A DNA stretch of 64,000 nucleotides from Candidatus Latescibacterota bacterium (GTDB taxonomy: Bacteria > Krumholzibacteriota > Krumholzibacteriia > JACNKJ01), in NCBI GenBank assembly GCA_020633725.1, contig JACKDC010000003.1, forward strand, positions 124,001 through 188,000, read 5' to 3'. This document shows positions 8,316 through 15,837 of the stretch, in pieces. The first letter of the stretch is position 1; each line of letters opens with the position of its first letter. The notes beneath the pieces were generated by a model that saw only the letters and a program-made list of their open reading frames with translations, made no database searches and was not told where the DNA came from. The translations under genes were made by a program, and so were the position numbers.

Positions 8316-8441
8316 TCGTGGCTCCTGTGCGTTGGAGGGGAGGGTCAGTCTACCCGCCAGCGCCGGGCGAGGCAAGCCGGCCCGGCCTTGCCGCCGGCCC
8401 CTGCGCATGCTTGACTGGGGCATCCCGACCCGGAGGTCGCC

Positions 8442-8879
8442 ATGCCCCGCCTTCAGCTCCAGCCGCTCGCCGCCTACGACTTCCACTGCGAGCTCACCGT
8501 GCGCACCACCGACCTCAACTACGGCGGGCACCTGGGCAACGACCGCCTGCTGGCCCTGGTCCACGAGGCGCGCGTGGCCTTTCTCGCCGCGGCCGGTCTC
8601 AGCGAGCTGGACGCCGGCGGCGCCAGCCTGATCATGGCCGACGCGGCGGTCGTCTACCAGGGCGAGGCCTTTGCCGGGGACGTCCTCCGCTTCGACATGG
8701 CCGCCCGCGAGCCCGGCCGTCTGGGCTTCCGGCTCTGCACGCGGGTCACGCGAGTCGGCGACCGCGCCCCCGTCGCTATAGTTGAGACGGGGCTCGTCTG
8801 CTTCGACTACCGCGCGCGCGAGGCGCGTCCCCTAGCTCCCGCCCTACGCGCGCTTTGCGTGCCCGCCGGCGGTGAGTGA
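8442..8879 (+). CDS. Hotdog-fold acyl-CoA thioesterase (YbgC/FadM-like)
   Basis: The product is 145 aa, the usual size of single-hotdog thioesterases. The conserved motif TTDLNYGGHLGNDRLLALVHEAR corresponds to the catalytic loop of the 4HBT family. There an Asp and the following Gly/His-rich turn sit beside the acyl-CoA thioester, though here Asn-Tyr-Gly replaces the classical D-x-x-G-H-V-N order. Later strands (VVYQGEAFAGDVLRFDMAA, VETGLVCFDYRAREARPL) also fit. Predicted cytosolic hydrolysis of an acyl-CoA; substrate unknown. It is divergent from the VOC gene and separated from the haem receptor by 133 bp. Confidence 0.8.
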   Translation: MPRLQLQPLAAYDFHCELTVRTTDLNYGGHLGNDRLLALVHEARVAFLAAAGLSELDAGGASLIMADAAVVYQGEAFAGDVLRFDMAAREPGRLGFRLCTRVTRVGDRAPVAIVETGLVCFDYRAREARPLAPALRALCVPAGGE

Positions 8880-8976
8880 GGCCAGCAGTTTCGGGTTTTC
8901 GAAATCACATTTTCGCCGATTCAGACCGGAATTGTGACAGCCCAGTGACAACCGCCAAACGCCATTAACATAGATT

Positions 8977-9013
8977 CCTGCCGCGGTTCTCCGATTTACC
9001 CTCCCGCGGCAGG
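8977..9013 (+). promoter_or_regulatory. 10-bp stem-loop enclosing the ribosome site of the haem receptor
   Basis: CCTGCCGCGG (8977-8986) and CCGCGGCAGG (9004-9013) are perfect inverted arms around a 17-nt loop. The right arm ends 5 nt before ATG 9019 and contains the only AGG-type ribosome site, so folding would block initiation. Upstream at 8934-8939 and 8945-8950 is a direct repeat GTGACA spaced 11 bp, a possible protein-binding site. No known riboswitch consensus was recognised. Confidence 0.55.
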
Positions 9014-9018
9014 TGACC

Positions 9019-11007
9019 ATGAACGCGCGACGCTGGCTCCCCGTCCTCCTCACGCTGCTTCCCGCCACCGCCCTCGCGGCCAACGCCGACGGCGACTCGC
9101 TGCCGGCCCCGTCGCCCACGCGGTCCGACTACGTGGCCCTGGACGACAGCACCTACATCCCCATGTACCAGCTCGACACGGTGGTGGTCACGGGCTCGCG
9201 CACGGAGCAGCGCCTGGCGGACGTGACCGTGGCCACCGAGCTCATCCAGCGCGAGGATCTCGAGCGCTCCGGCGCCGTGGACCTGGCCGACTTCCTCGAC
9301 AAGCAGGCCGGCGTGGTGGTGAGCCACAGCATCTTCGGCAGCGGCGTGCAGCTGCAGGGCCTGGGCAGCGAGTACGTGCTGGTGCTGGTGGACGGCGAGC
9401 GCGTCCTCGGCCGCAAGGGCGGCGTGATCGACCTGTCGCGCTACGCCACGGACAACATCGAGCGCATCGAGGTGGTCAAGGGCAACCAGTCGGCGCTCTA
9501 CGGCGCGGACGCCATCGGCGGCGTGATCAACATCATCACCCGTGGCAGCCGCCACCCGCTGGAGATGGACTTCCACGGCGACTTCGGCGAGGGCGGCAAC
9601 CGCGACCTGGGCGCGAGTCTCGGCTACCGCGGCAAGGCCTGGACCAGCCGCTTCACCGGCAGCTGGGACGAGGCCGACCCCTACGACATCAACACGGCCG
9701 ACCCCGAGACCAGCGTCGACGGCTTCAAGGAGTTGAGCTTCGCCAACCACAGCGAGTGGCAGCTCGGCGAGCGCAGCAAGTTCAAGGGGCAGGCGAGTTA
9801 CATCTCCCGCGATCAGAACGGCATCGACGGCGGCACCACCGCCTCGCCCGCCGTCTTCGATCGCAGCAACAGCACCGAGGTCTTCAGCGTCTCGATGGGC
9901 CCGGACATCCACGCCGCCAGCGGCAACCGCACCCGCGCCAGCCTGCAGTTCAGCTTCTACCTGGACCAGTACCTCGAAGACCAGCGCCTCTCCAACGAAC
10001 TGGACCAGTACCAGGAGACGCGCCAGCGCCTGCTGCACGGCTCCGCGCAGCACGACCGCCTGCTGCCGGCGCGCAACCTGCTCTCCACGGGCGTCGAGGC
10101 CTTCCAGGAGTGGATCGAGACCGAGCGCCTCGAAGACGGCCAGAGCGACCGCGAGCGCCTCGGCGTCTTCCTGCAGGACCAGTGGGAACACGGCGACCGC
10201 GGCCAGTTCAAGCTCATCGGCGGCCTGCGCATGGACTACGACTCGCAGTTCGGCTCGCACTTCACGCCGAAGCTCAGCCTCCGCCGCGACCTCACCGAGT
10301 CGCTGATCCTGCGCGGCGGCGTGGGCGAAGGCTTCCGCGCCCCCGACTTCAAGGAGCTCTACGTCTACTTCGCGCACCCGGCCGTGGGCTACGTGGTCTA
10401 CGGCAACCCGGACCTGGAGCCCGAGGTCAGCCGCAGCGCGAACCTCGGCCTCGAGTGGCGCAGCAACCAGGGCTTCTGGTTCTCGGTGAACGGCTTCTAT
10501 CACGACTTCGACAATCTCATCCAGGGCCTGATCACCGACGAGCTCGTCGGCGGCCTGAACAAGGCCGTCTACGTGAACGTCGCGCGCGCCACGATCCGCG
10601 GCGCCGAGGCGACGCTGCGCCTTCGCCCGCTGCCGCCGCTCGAGTGCGAGCTCAGCTACGCCTTCCTCGACAGCCGCGATCAGGACACGGGGTCCATCCT
10701 CGACGGCCGCCCCCGCCACCGCGGCACCGTGAACCTGGACTATCGCTTCGTGCGCCTGGACGCCGACCTCTCCCTGCGCGCCTCGCTCGTGGGCTCGCGC
10801 GCCTTCACGGAGGAGACCAGCGGCGTCGAGACCACCAAGGCCGATCCCTACGCCCTGCTCGACCTGCGCCTGCGCAAGAACCTGGGCACGCACCTGGGTC
10901 TGTCGTTCGGGATGAACAACGTCACCGACGCCGGCGACCACGACTACCTGCGGGTCCCGCCGCGACGTCTCTTCGCGGGATTCCACATTCGTCGCAACCA
11001 CTCGTGA
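9019..11007 (+). CDS. TonB-dependent haem receptor, HmuR/HemR-like
   Basis: The product is 662 aa from ATG 9019; a GTG two codons earlier falls inside the stem-loop. Signal peptide 1-21 ends at ALAA. A TonB-box-like segment LDTVVVTGSR (about 52-61) precedes the plug (60-170) with VLVLVDGERVLG and ALYGADAIGGVINIITRG. The barrel ends at the C-terminus. The haem-receptor signature is present: a FRAP box (about 440-443), His453 in YFAHPAVG, then NPDL (about 462-465). This is the arrangement that binds haem in HmuR/HemR. It imports haem across the outer membrane with TonB energy. The HmuY-type lipoprotein 35 bp downstream is its expected haemophore partner. No inner-membrane haem transporter or TonB genes are in the window. 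Confidence 0.9.
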   Translation: MNARRWLPVLLTLLPATALAANADGDSLPAPSPTRSDYVALDDSTYIPMYQLDTVVVTGSRTEQRLADVTVATELIQREDLERSGAVDLADFLDKQAGVVVSHSIFGSGVQLQGLGSEYVLVLVDGERVLGRKGGVIDLSRYATDNIERIEVVKGNQSALYGADAIGGVINIITRGSRHPLEMDFHGDFGEGGNRDLGASLGYRGKAWTSRFTGSWDEADPYDINTADPETSVDGFKELSFANHSEWQLGERSKFKGQASYISRDQNGIDGGTTASPAVFDRSNSTEVFSVSMGPDIHAASGNRTRASLQFSFYLDQYLEDQRLSNELDQYQETRQRLLHGSAQHDRLLPARNLLSTGVEAFQEWIETERLEDGQSDRERLGVFLQDQWEHGDRGQFKLIGGLRMDYDSQFGSHFTPKLSLRRDLTESLILRGGVGEGFRAPDFKELYVYFAHPAVGYVVYGNPDLEPEVSRSANLGLEWRSNQGFWFSVNGFYHDFDNLIQGLITDELVGGLNKAVYVNVARATIRGAEATLRLRPLPPLECELSYAFLDSRDQDTGSILDGRPRHRGTVNLDYRFVRLDADLSLRASLVGSRAFTEETSGVETTKADPYALLDLRLRKNLGTHLGLSFGMNNVTDAGDHDYLRVPPRRLFAGFHIRRNHS

Positions 11008-11042
11008 ACGCTAGACCTCACCACCTCCGAAAGGAGCCACCG

Positions 11043-12140
11043 ATGAAGCTCGTCCGCCTGTTGCCGCTTCTCCTGATGCTCACCGTGCTGAGCATGGGCT
11101 GCAGCGACGACTCGCTCGGCCCCACGGGCGACAACAACAACACCAACCCCGCGATCACCACCACCGACAACGGCGATGGCACCTTCACCACCGTCGTCGA
11201 CGCCGGCTATCTCGACGCTGACCACTACGTCTACCTGAGCTTCGCCACGGGCGAGGAGACGACGCCGGACACGCCCGAGAACAGCGCGGACTGGGACATG
11301 GCCTTCAAGTTCGCCAACATCCTCGTGAACGGCGGCGCCAACGGCACCGGCGGCGTGGGCATCGTGGCCTACGACGACGCCGGTTTCGCCGCCCTCACCG
11401 CCGCGCCCAACGCGGTCTATCTCACCGACAGCGGCGAGGACGACCCCGGCCAGTGCTTCAACACCGGCCAGGGCTGGTACACGTACAGCGGCCCGCCCGA
11501 CCACGACTTCAGCATCAACGCCGATCGCTACTACGTCCTGCGCCTGACCGACGGCAGCTACATCAAGTTCCAGATGACGGCCTTCGTCGACGGCGCCGGC
11601 ACGCCCGGCTACCCCACCTTCACCTGGGCGCCCATCGCGGGCGACTTCCCGGTGATGACGGCCCAGGTCGGCAACATCGAGTACCAGACCCTCGTGGCGG
11701 CCACGTCGCCGAGCGCGTGGGTCTACTTCAGCTTCGGCAGCGGCCTCGAGGCGACGCCCGCGAACCCGGCCGACTCCGACGAGTACGACCTGGCCTTCAG
11801 CTACGCGAGCGTCGCGCTCAATGGCGGCGCCAACGGCACGGGCGGCGTCGAGGTCATGGCCATGGACGACGCCGGCTATGACGCCCTCACCCAGGCCCCG
11901 GCCGGCAGCTACGCCACCGACGGCGCCAGCGACCTCGCCTTCGACGTCGCCGGCGGCTGGTACACTTACAGCGGCCCGCCCGACCACATCTTCAGCATCA
12001 ACCCGGACCGCTACTACGTGGTTCACGCGGTCGACGGCAACTACTACAAGCTGCGCATGACGACCTTCCGCAACCCCGCGGGCGACGCCGGCTACCCCGG
12101 CTTCGAGTGGGACATGGTGGATCCTCCCCTGCAGCCCTAG
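11043..12140 (+). CDS. Double-domain HmuY-like haem-binding lipoprotein
   Basis: The product is 365 aa. The start ATG 11043 follows AAAGGAG. The lipobox LSMGC (Cys19) predicts an outer-membrane or surface lipoprotein. Two copies of the HmuY fold lie in tandem, about 34-195 and 200-365. Each has the signature W/Y-D-x-AF, then VNGGANGTGGV or LNGGANGTGGV, and each ends with WYTYSGPPDH, INxDRYYV, YPxFxW. HmuY proteins are normally single-domain haemophores of about 200 aa, so the fusion may bind two haems or capture haem between domains. It is co-transcribed with the receptor at 9019 and followed by a good terminator. Axial ligands cannot be assigned from sequence alone. Confidence 0.85.
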   Translation: MKLVRLLPLLLMLTVLSMGCSDDSLGPTGDNNNTNPAITTTDNGDGTFTTVVDAGYLDADHYVYLSFATGEETTPDTPENSADWDMAFKFANILVNGGANGTGGVGIVAYDDAGFAALTAAPNAVYLTDSGEDDPGQCFNTGQGWYTYSGPPDHDFSINADRYYVLRLTDGSYIKFQMTAFVDGAGTPGYPTFTWAPIAGDFPVMTAQVGNIEYQTLVAATSPSAWVYFSFGSGLEATPANPADSDEYDLAFSYASVALNGGANGTGGVEVMAMDDAGYDALTQAPAGSYATDGASDLAFDVAGGWYTYSGPPDHIFSINPDRYYVVHAVDGNYYKLRMTTFRNPAGDAGYPGFEWDMVDPPLQP

Positions 12141-12171
12141 CGCCGCAGCGCGACCCACCGACAAGATCTGC

Positions 12172-12199
12172 GCCCCGGCCCGTTGGGTCGGGGCGTTTT
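12172..12199 (+). terminator. Intrinsic terminator of the haem-uptake operon
   Basis: GCCCCGGCCC and GGGTCGGGGC form a 10-bp stem (one G-U type mismatch) around GTT, followed by GTTTTC. It lies 30 bp after the lipoprotein stop codon. Confidence 0.8.
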
Positions 12200-12207
12200 C
12201 GTGGCCC

Positions 12208-12497
12208 GATCCGCCCCCGGGGGCGGGTCGAGTCGCGTGGCCACCGCGCTGCCGAGCCCTGCGCGCACCCCCGACCAGCTACGACATTCGCCGCGCTCCC
12301 CCCTTGACGGCAGGCCCAGAATACTATACATTTGATCCATGCGCAAGACCCGAGAGGCCCCTCTGTCCGCAATGGTGCGCGGCCCGAACCCCGCCGGCGG
12401 GACCGAGCGGCGCCGGCTGCCGGAGAATCAAGACCCGGCGGGCCTACTCGCCCCCGGGGGCGGAGTGGGGAAGCGGCGCGACCCGCCCCCGGGGGCG
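12208..12497. repeat. Three copies of the 14-bp palindrome CGCCCCCGGGGGCG
   Basis: Perfect copies are at 12212-12225 (inside the 22-bp near-palindrome 12208-12229), 12449-12462 and 12484-12497. I did not notice the 14-mer elsewhere in the window. They flank and overlap a short promoter-driven frame. They lack T-tracts, so they are not classical terminators; they could be protein-binding sites or RNA stems. Confidence 0.7.
12304..12332 (+). promoter_or_regulatory. Sigma-70-like promoter in the 12.1-12.5 kb gap
   Basis: TTGACG (12304-12309) lies 17 nt before TACATT (12327-12332); TATACA at 12325 gives a 15-nt alternative. The predicted +1 coincides with the ATG at 12339, as in the leaderless genes at 1330 and 6936. 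Confidence 0.5.
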
Positions 12498-12512
12498 TGT
12501 TCGTGCTGCTAG
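12339..12512 (+). CDS. Possible leaderless 57-aa small protein
   Basis: A short frame starts exactly where the promoter at 12304-12332 would begin transcription and runs 57 codons to TAG at 12510-12512. The product would be basic, Pro/Gly/Arg-rich and end ACSCC. No ribosome site, no homologue recognised, and part of the frame is made of the CCCCCGGGGG palindromes. An untranslated RNA is an equally good explanation. Its stop shares the palindromic CTAG with the stop of the convergent regulator gene. Confidence 0.25.
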   Translation: MRKTREAPLSAMVRGPNPAGGTERRRLPENQDPAGLLAPGGGVGKRRDPPPGACSCC

Positions 12513-13075
12513 CGCGCGAGCGCCCGCAGCAGCGCACGGAGCCCCGGCCGCAGGGCTTCGGCGCGCCGCGCCAGCGCGTAGCTCACGGCCGGCGGGTGCC
12601 CCGCGCTCACGTGACGGCTGATCAGCCCCGCGGCCACGAGCTGCTTCAGCGCGAGCGTCAGCGCGCGCGGGTTGACGCCGCCGAGAGCGGCGGCGAGCGC
12701 AGCGAAACGCGCCTCGCCCGCCGCGAGAGCCGCGATCAGGGGGAGGGTCCACTTGCGCGTCAGGACGTCCACCTGGCCCGCGGGCTCCGCGACGGACAGC
12801 AGTGACGCGGCCGCGGCGGCCATCGGCCTGCCCGCGGGCGTGAGCACGTACTCGGGTCGCAGCGGGTGGCCGTGCCCGCCATGGCGTGCCAGCCAGCCCC
12901 CGTCGATGAGCGCGTCGAGATTGTCGCGAAGCGGCTGCGCGCTCACGCCCACGCCGCGCTGCAGCTCGACGAAGCGCGCCCCGCCCCGCGCGTGCAGCGC
13001 CGCCAGCAGTGGCAGCGCCCAGCGGCGGTGGCAAAGGGTGACGAGCCTCTGGGGCACGGGCTTGGGGTAGGGCAC
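12509..13075 (-). CDS. Tandem HxlR-type winged-helix regulator
   Basis: The product is 188 aa containing two HxlR/MarR-like winged-helix domains in one chain. Domain 1 (about 12-85) runs from RRWALPLLAALHARGGARF through QPLRDNLDALIDGGWLAR to YVLTPAGRPM. Domain 2 (about 103-175) runs from LTRKWTLPLIAALAAGEARF through NPRALTLALKQLVAAGLISR to VSYALA. HxlR proteins normally have one such domain of about 110 aa and act as dimers; here the dimer seems to be covalent. The usual N-terminal Cys of HxlR/YodB-type redox sensors is not conserved, although one Cys sits just before domain 1 (LCHRRW). It is divergent from the VOC gene at 13181, with a palindromic operator between them, so autoregulation plus control of that gene is inferred. 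Confidence 0.8.
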   Translation of the reverse strand: MPYPKPVPQRLVTLCHRRWALPLLAALHARGGARFVELQRGVGVSAQPLRDNLDALIDGGWLARHGGHGHPLRPEYVLTPAGRPMAAAAASLLSVAEPAGQVDVLTRKWTLPLIAALAAGEARFAALAAALGGVNPRALTLALKQLVAAGLISRHVSAGHPPAVSYALARRAEALRPGLRALLRALAR

Positions 13076-13090
13076 GTGATCGCTTTCCGC

Positions 13091-13118
13091 TTGACCTTGT
13101 TTTTATAGCTGCTATACT
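13091..13118 (+). promoter_or_regulatory. Promoter with overlapping palindromic operator
   Basis: TTGACC (13091-13096), 16-nt spacer, TATACT (13113-13118). The 13-bp perfect palindrome TATAGCTGCTATA (13104-13116) overlaps the -10 box. On the opposite strand TATAAA (13102-13107) can serve as -10 for the regulator gene starting at 13075. Binding here would block both divergent promoters. Confidence 0.7.
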
Positions 13119-13180
13119 AATCCTACACCTCACCGAGCATCCCGCCAAGGGAAAACCCCTCGCCAAGGAGATCCGAGACC

Positions 13181-13561
13181 ATGAGCGCAGCCATCCGCTA
13201 CAAGGGCGACGTGACGCTGTCCTTCGGCGTCACCAGCCTCGACGCCGCCATCGACTGGTACCAGCAGGTGCTGGGCTTCACCCTGCTCTACCGTCTCGAC
13301 GACATGGGCTGGTGCGAGCTGCAGGGCCCCGACAAGAACATCACCGTGGGTCTCGGGGTGCGGGAGGAAGTGAAGCCCGGCGGCGGGTCCGTTCCCGTCT
13401 GGGGCGTGCTCGACATCGCCGAGGCGCGCGCTGCGCTCGAGGCCAGGCAGGTGCGCTTCGACGGCGACACCGTGGAGATCCCGAACATGGTGAAGCTCGC
13501 CACCTTCTTCGATCCCGACGGCAACGCCATGATGCTCGTCGAGAGCCTGCCGAAGGCCTGA
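13181..13561 (+). CDS. VOC family protein (glyoxalase fold)
   Basis: The product is 126 aa, a single VOC domain. The N-terminal half has TLSFGVTSLDAAIDWYQQVLGF; the C-terminal half has the typical closing strand ATFFDPDGNAMMLVESL. Ribosome site CAAGGAG lies 9 nt upstream. Two such half-barrels pair, usually as a dimer, around a metal; candidate ligand Glu551-type residues cannot be fixed from one sequence. It is controlled by the divergent tandem HxlR protein, by inference from the shared palindromic promoter. HxlR-VOC pairs usually respond to reactive electrophiles or aldehydes, so a detoxification role is plausible but unproven. Confidence 0.85.
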   Translation: MSAAIRYKGDVTLSFGVTSLDAAIDWYQQVLGFTLLYRLDDMGWCELQGPDKNITVGLGVREEVKPGGGSVPVWGVLDIAEARAALEARQVRFDGDTVEIPNMVKLATFFDPDGNAMMLVESLPKA

Positions 13562-13570
13562 CCTGCCCCG

Positions 13571-13607
13571 ATCAAAACAGCCCCCGTCCAGCAGGACGAG
13601 GGCTGTT
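13571..13607. terminator. Bidirectional intrinsic terminator
   Basis: AACAGCCCCCGTCC (13576-13589) pairs with GGACGAGGGCTGTT (13594-13607), one mismatch, loop AGCA. Read on the minus strand the stem is followed by TTTTGAT, which makes it a good terminator for the sigma-factor operon ending at 13640. It is weaker for the VOC gene on the plus strand. Confidence 0.8.
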
Positions 13608-13639
13608 CGCTTCTGCCGCTGACTAGCGCGGCGGCAGGA

Positions 13640-14854
13640 CTAACGGCGCTTGGGGCGCGAGTCCGGCTTCTGCTCGGGCTTGCTCGCGGGCTTGGACTCC
13701 TGCTTGCGCTCCTGGCGCTGCTCGGGCTTCGCCTGCGGCTTGGGCTCCGGCTTCGACTCGGGCTTGGCCTTGGGACGCGACTCCTCGCGCGGCTTCTCGG
13801 GCCGGGCCTTGGGCTTGGACTCCTCGCGCGGCTTGTCGGGGCGCGCGCTGGGACGGTCGCCCTTGCGGCTGGTCCGGGTGCTCGTCCGGTCCTCGTTGCG
13901 GCTGGGGCGGTCATCCACGCGGATGTCCCCGCGCGAGCTGGGCACCCGCGGCGGACGCACCACGCTCGGCGCCCGGGTGGGCTTGCCGCTGCGGGGCTCG
14001 TCGCGCAGGGCGACCGGCGGCCGCGTGGGCTTGCTGCGCACGAAGTCGCTGGGCTTGTACACCTCGTGGACGCTCTTCCAGCGCTCCCGCGGCCCGTGGT
14101 CGCTCACCCGATACCAGTGGTCGTAGGACGGCCGGTGGCCCCAGTGATACCAGCGCGCGGAGCACCAGTGGTTGTTCCAGTGCCAGTCGAACCACAGGTG
14201 GACGCTCACGTAGGGATCCCAGTACGGGTCCCAGTAGCGCTCGGGATACCAGTCGTAGACGAGATAGCGCGGGTAGGGCACCTGCTCGCGAGTGTAGAAG
14301 TAGGCGACGTCGCTGGCATAGCCCTCGGGCTCGCGGCCCTCGCCGTTCCAGGTGAGCTGCTCGTTGATCTCCCAGATCGCGTCGCTGGGGTCGCCCGTGA
14401 TGCGCAGCCCGAGTCCGGCCGGCTTGTTCCAGTTGGACGTGTCCGGCTCCAGCACCGAGAGCTGCAGCGGGTAGCGCGAGGCCACGCCCACCACGTACTC
14501 GATGCCCTTGGGTCCGTCCACGACCAGGTCGTAGCCGGCGTTCTGCGCAGGGATGCTCAGCACGCGGCCGCCCGGCACCCACTGCGTGTCGCCGTAGCGC
14601 GGGTAGAGAAGGTTCACCTCCCCCATGCTGTCCACGTTGTAGATGGCCACGTAGGCGTCCGCGCTGGTGCGGAACTCGATCTGCAGGCGCTGGCCGTCGC
14701 GGTAGACGGCGCCGTCCTCGTGGTCGAGCCAGACGTCCATCTCCACCGGATCGGCGGGCGGCGCGTCGTGCGGAGTCACCGTGGCGGCCAGGGTCGGCCC
14801 CGCGCCCAGGAGCGCGGTGACCAGTGCGAGTGTCAGTGTCTTGGTGGCGGTCAT
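13640..14854 (-). CDS. Secreted DUF4384 protein with long Lys/Arg/Pro-rich tail
   Basis: The product is 404 aa from ATG 14854, preceded by AGGAGG; an upstream extension of the frame is not credible. Signal peptide 1-23 ends at TLAA. Residues 35-150 are a DUF4384 domain: VWLDHEDGAVYRDGQRLQIEF, DAYVAIYNVDSMGEVNLLYP. A Trp/Tyr/His-rich segment (PYWDPYVSVHLWFDWHWNNHW) occupies 205-250. The last 150 residues are low-complexity K/R/P/E repeats (KPREESKPKARPEKPREES). The basic tail suggests binding to anionic cell-wall or envelope polymers. It is the last gene of the ECF-sigma operon. DUF4384 proteins are frequent in envelope-stress contexts; the molecular role is unknown. Confidence 0.82.
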   Translation of the reverse strand: MTATKTLTLALVTALLGAGPTLAATVTPHDAPPADPVEMDVWLDHEDGAVYRDGQRLQIEFRTSADAYVAIYNVDSMGEVNLLYPRYGDTQWVPGGRVLSIPAQNAGYDLVVDGPKGIEYVVGVASRYPLQLSVLEPDTSNWNKPAGLGLRITGDPSDAIWEINEQLTWNGEGREPEGYASDVAYFYTREQVPYPRYLVYDWYPERYWDPYWDPYVSVHLWFDWHWNNHWCSARWYHWGHRPSYDHWYRVSDHGPRERWKSVHEVYKPSDFVRSKPTRPPVALRDEPRSGKPTRAPSVVRPPRVPSSRGDIRVDDRPSRNEDRTSTRTSRKGDRPSARPDKPREESKPKARPEKPREESRPKAKPESKPEPKPQAKPEQRQERKQESKPASKPEQKPDSRPKRR

Positions 14855-14870
14855 GGCAGCACCTCCTTGC

Positions 14871-15806
14871 CTATCGGCTCTCGCCGGCGCTGCCGGCGAC
14901 GGAACCGCGCTGCCCGCGGCTCCCGAGTGTTTTCTTGGCGATCGCCCCGGCGCCACGCGGCGACTTGGCGAGGGTGGCGGAGCGGCCGCCGGTGCCGCCG
15001 GCGATCACGTCCAGTTCGGGATTGCCCTCGGCGGGCTGGTAAACCCAGTCCAGCACGACGTAGTCGTAGCCCAGCTCACGCACGCGGAAAGCGGCGAAGT
15101 GGTTGTCCCAGGTCCAGACCAGGTAGGCGTGGCCCTGGGCCAGCGCCACCTCGTCGGCGTGATCCGTGGTCCAGCCGCCCTCGGGCGCCCAGCCGATCTC
15201 GCCGAGGCTGGACACCCAGCCGGCGTCCTGCAGGTCGGTGCCGTAGACGTCCTGGCCGATCATCACGTCGGTGCTCTGCATGGCGTAGTGGTCGCCGGCC
15301 CAGAACAGGTACATGTCGGCGTAGGGATCGTCCCAGGGCAGCGTCATCTGCGTCGTGCCGTAGGCCGAGAAGTCCACGCCGGCGAGGCTGTCGTAGTCCT
15401 CGACCGTCACGATGCCGTGGGGCCGCGGGGTGTCGAAGACCGTCTCGTAGCTCAGTTCGCTTTCGCGCCCGCGCCAGTCGTAGGCGGCCACCGCGTAGAA
15501 GTAGGTGATGCCGTTGCTCACCCGCTCGTCGAGGTAGCCGTTGTCCACGCTGTAGCCGATGCGCGAGTAGGGCCCGTCGGCGTGCAGGCTGCGGTAGACG
15601 CTGTAGCCGGACAGGTCCGCGTCGTGGACGTCGTCCCAGTACAGCGCGATCTCGCCGTCGCCGGTCACGGAGTACACCCCCGACGGCGCCGGCAGCCGGT
15701 CGTAGGATCCGGTGACGTGCCCCGAGCGGCAGCCGCCGAGCAGGGGGAGCAGGATCAGGCCCGTCACGGCGATCCAGGTTCTGTTCAGTGGACGTCTCGT
15801 ACGCAT
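14871..15806 (-). CDS. Fibronectin-type-III-like lipoprotein
   Basis: The product is 311 aa from ATG 15806, with AGGAGG 9 nt upstream; the frame extends further but only this start yields a signal. Lipobox LLGGC (Cys26) predicts a lipoprotein. Residues 38-125 form a fibronectin-III-like domain (APSGVYSVTGDGEIALYWDD, LSGYSVYRSL, YFYAVAAYDWRGRES). The rest, residues 130-280, is a second beta-rich region with many aromatic residues and no recognised family (ADEVALAQGHAYLVWTWDN). The C-terminus is Gly/Arg-rich. It sits 16 bp upstream of the DUF4384 gene and 31 bp after the Spy-like gene, within one operon. Likely an envelope structural or sensor component. Confidence 0.8.
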   Translation of the reverse strand: MRTRRPLNRTWIAVTGLILLPLLGGCRSGHVTGSYDRLPAPSGVYSVTGDGEIALYWDDVHDADLSGYSVYRSLHADGPYSRIGYSVDNGYLDERVSNGITYFYAVAAYDWRGRESELSYETVFDTPRPHGIVTVEDYDSLAGVDFSAYGTTQMTLPWDDPYADMYLFWAGDHYAMQSTDVMIGQDVYGTDLQDAGWVSSLGEIGWAPEGGWTTDHADEVALAQGHAYLVWTWDNHFAAFRVRELGYDYVVLDWVYQPAEGNPELDVIAGGTGGRSATLAKSPRGAGAIAKKTLGSRGQRGSVAGSAGESR

Positions 15807-15837
15807 GGCGACGACCTCCTTTCCCCGGTGGGTCATG

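Noticed and set aside
6987..8414. A 475-codon plus-strand frame opposite the DUF456 and VOC genes.
   Set aside because: It spans two convincing genes and their gap on the other strand, and its Arg/His/Gln-rich composition is not protein-like.
8880..9018. A cobalamin riboswitch before the TonB-dependent receptor.
   Set aside because: The leader is too short and lacks the B12 box; the receptor itself carries haem-type FRAP/NPDL motifs.
8965..11001. A 678-codon open frame on the strand opposite the haem receptor.
   Set aside because: It mirrors codon positions of the receptor gene in GC-rich DNA, is made of Val/Ala/Glu/His-rich low-complexity sequence and shows no domain.
9756..11042. Extension of the HmuY-like gene upstream to 9756 in the same frame.
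   Set aside because: The upstream part overlaps the receptor gene and reads as Arg/Pro-rich noise; the lipoprotein signal starts at ATG 11043 with AAAGGAG.
12208..12497. The three CGCCCCCGGGGGCG copies as a CRISPR array.
   Set aside because: Spacing is irregular (about 237 and 35 bp), repeats are short perfect palindromes, and no cas gene is present.
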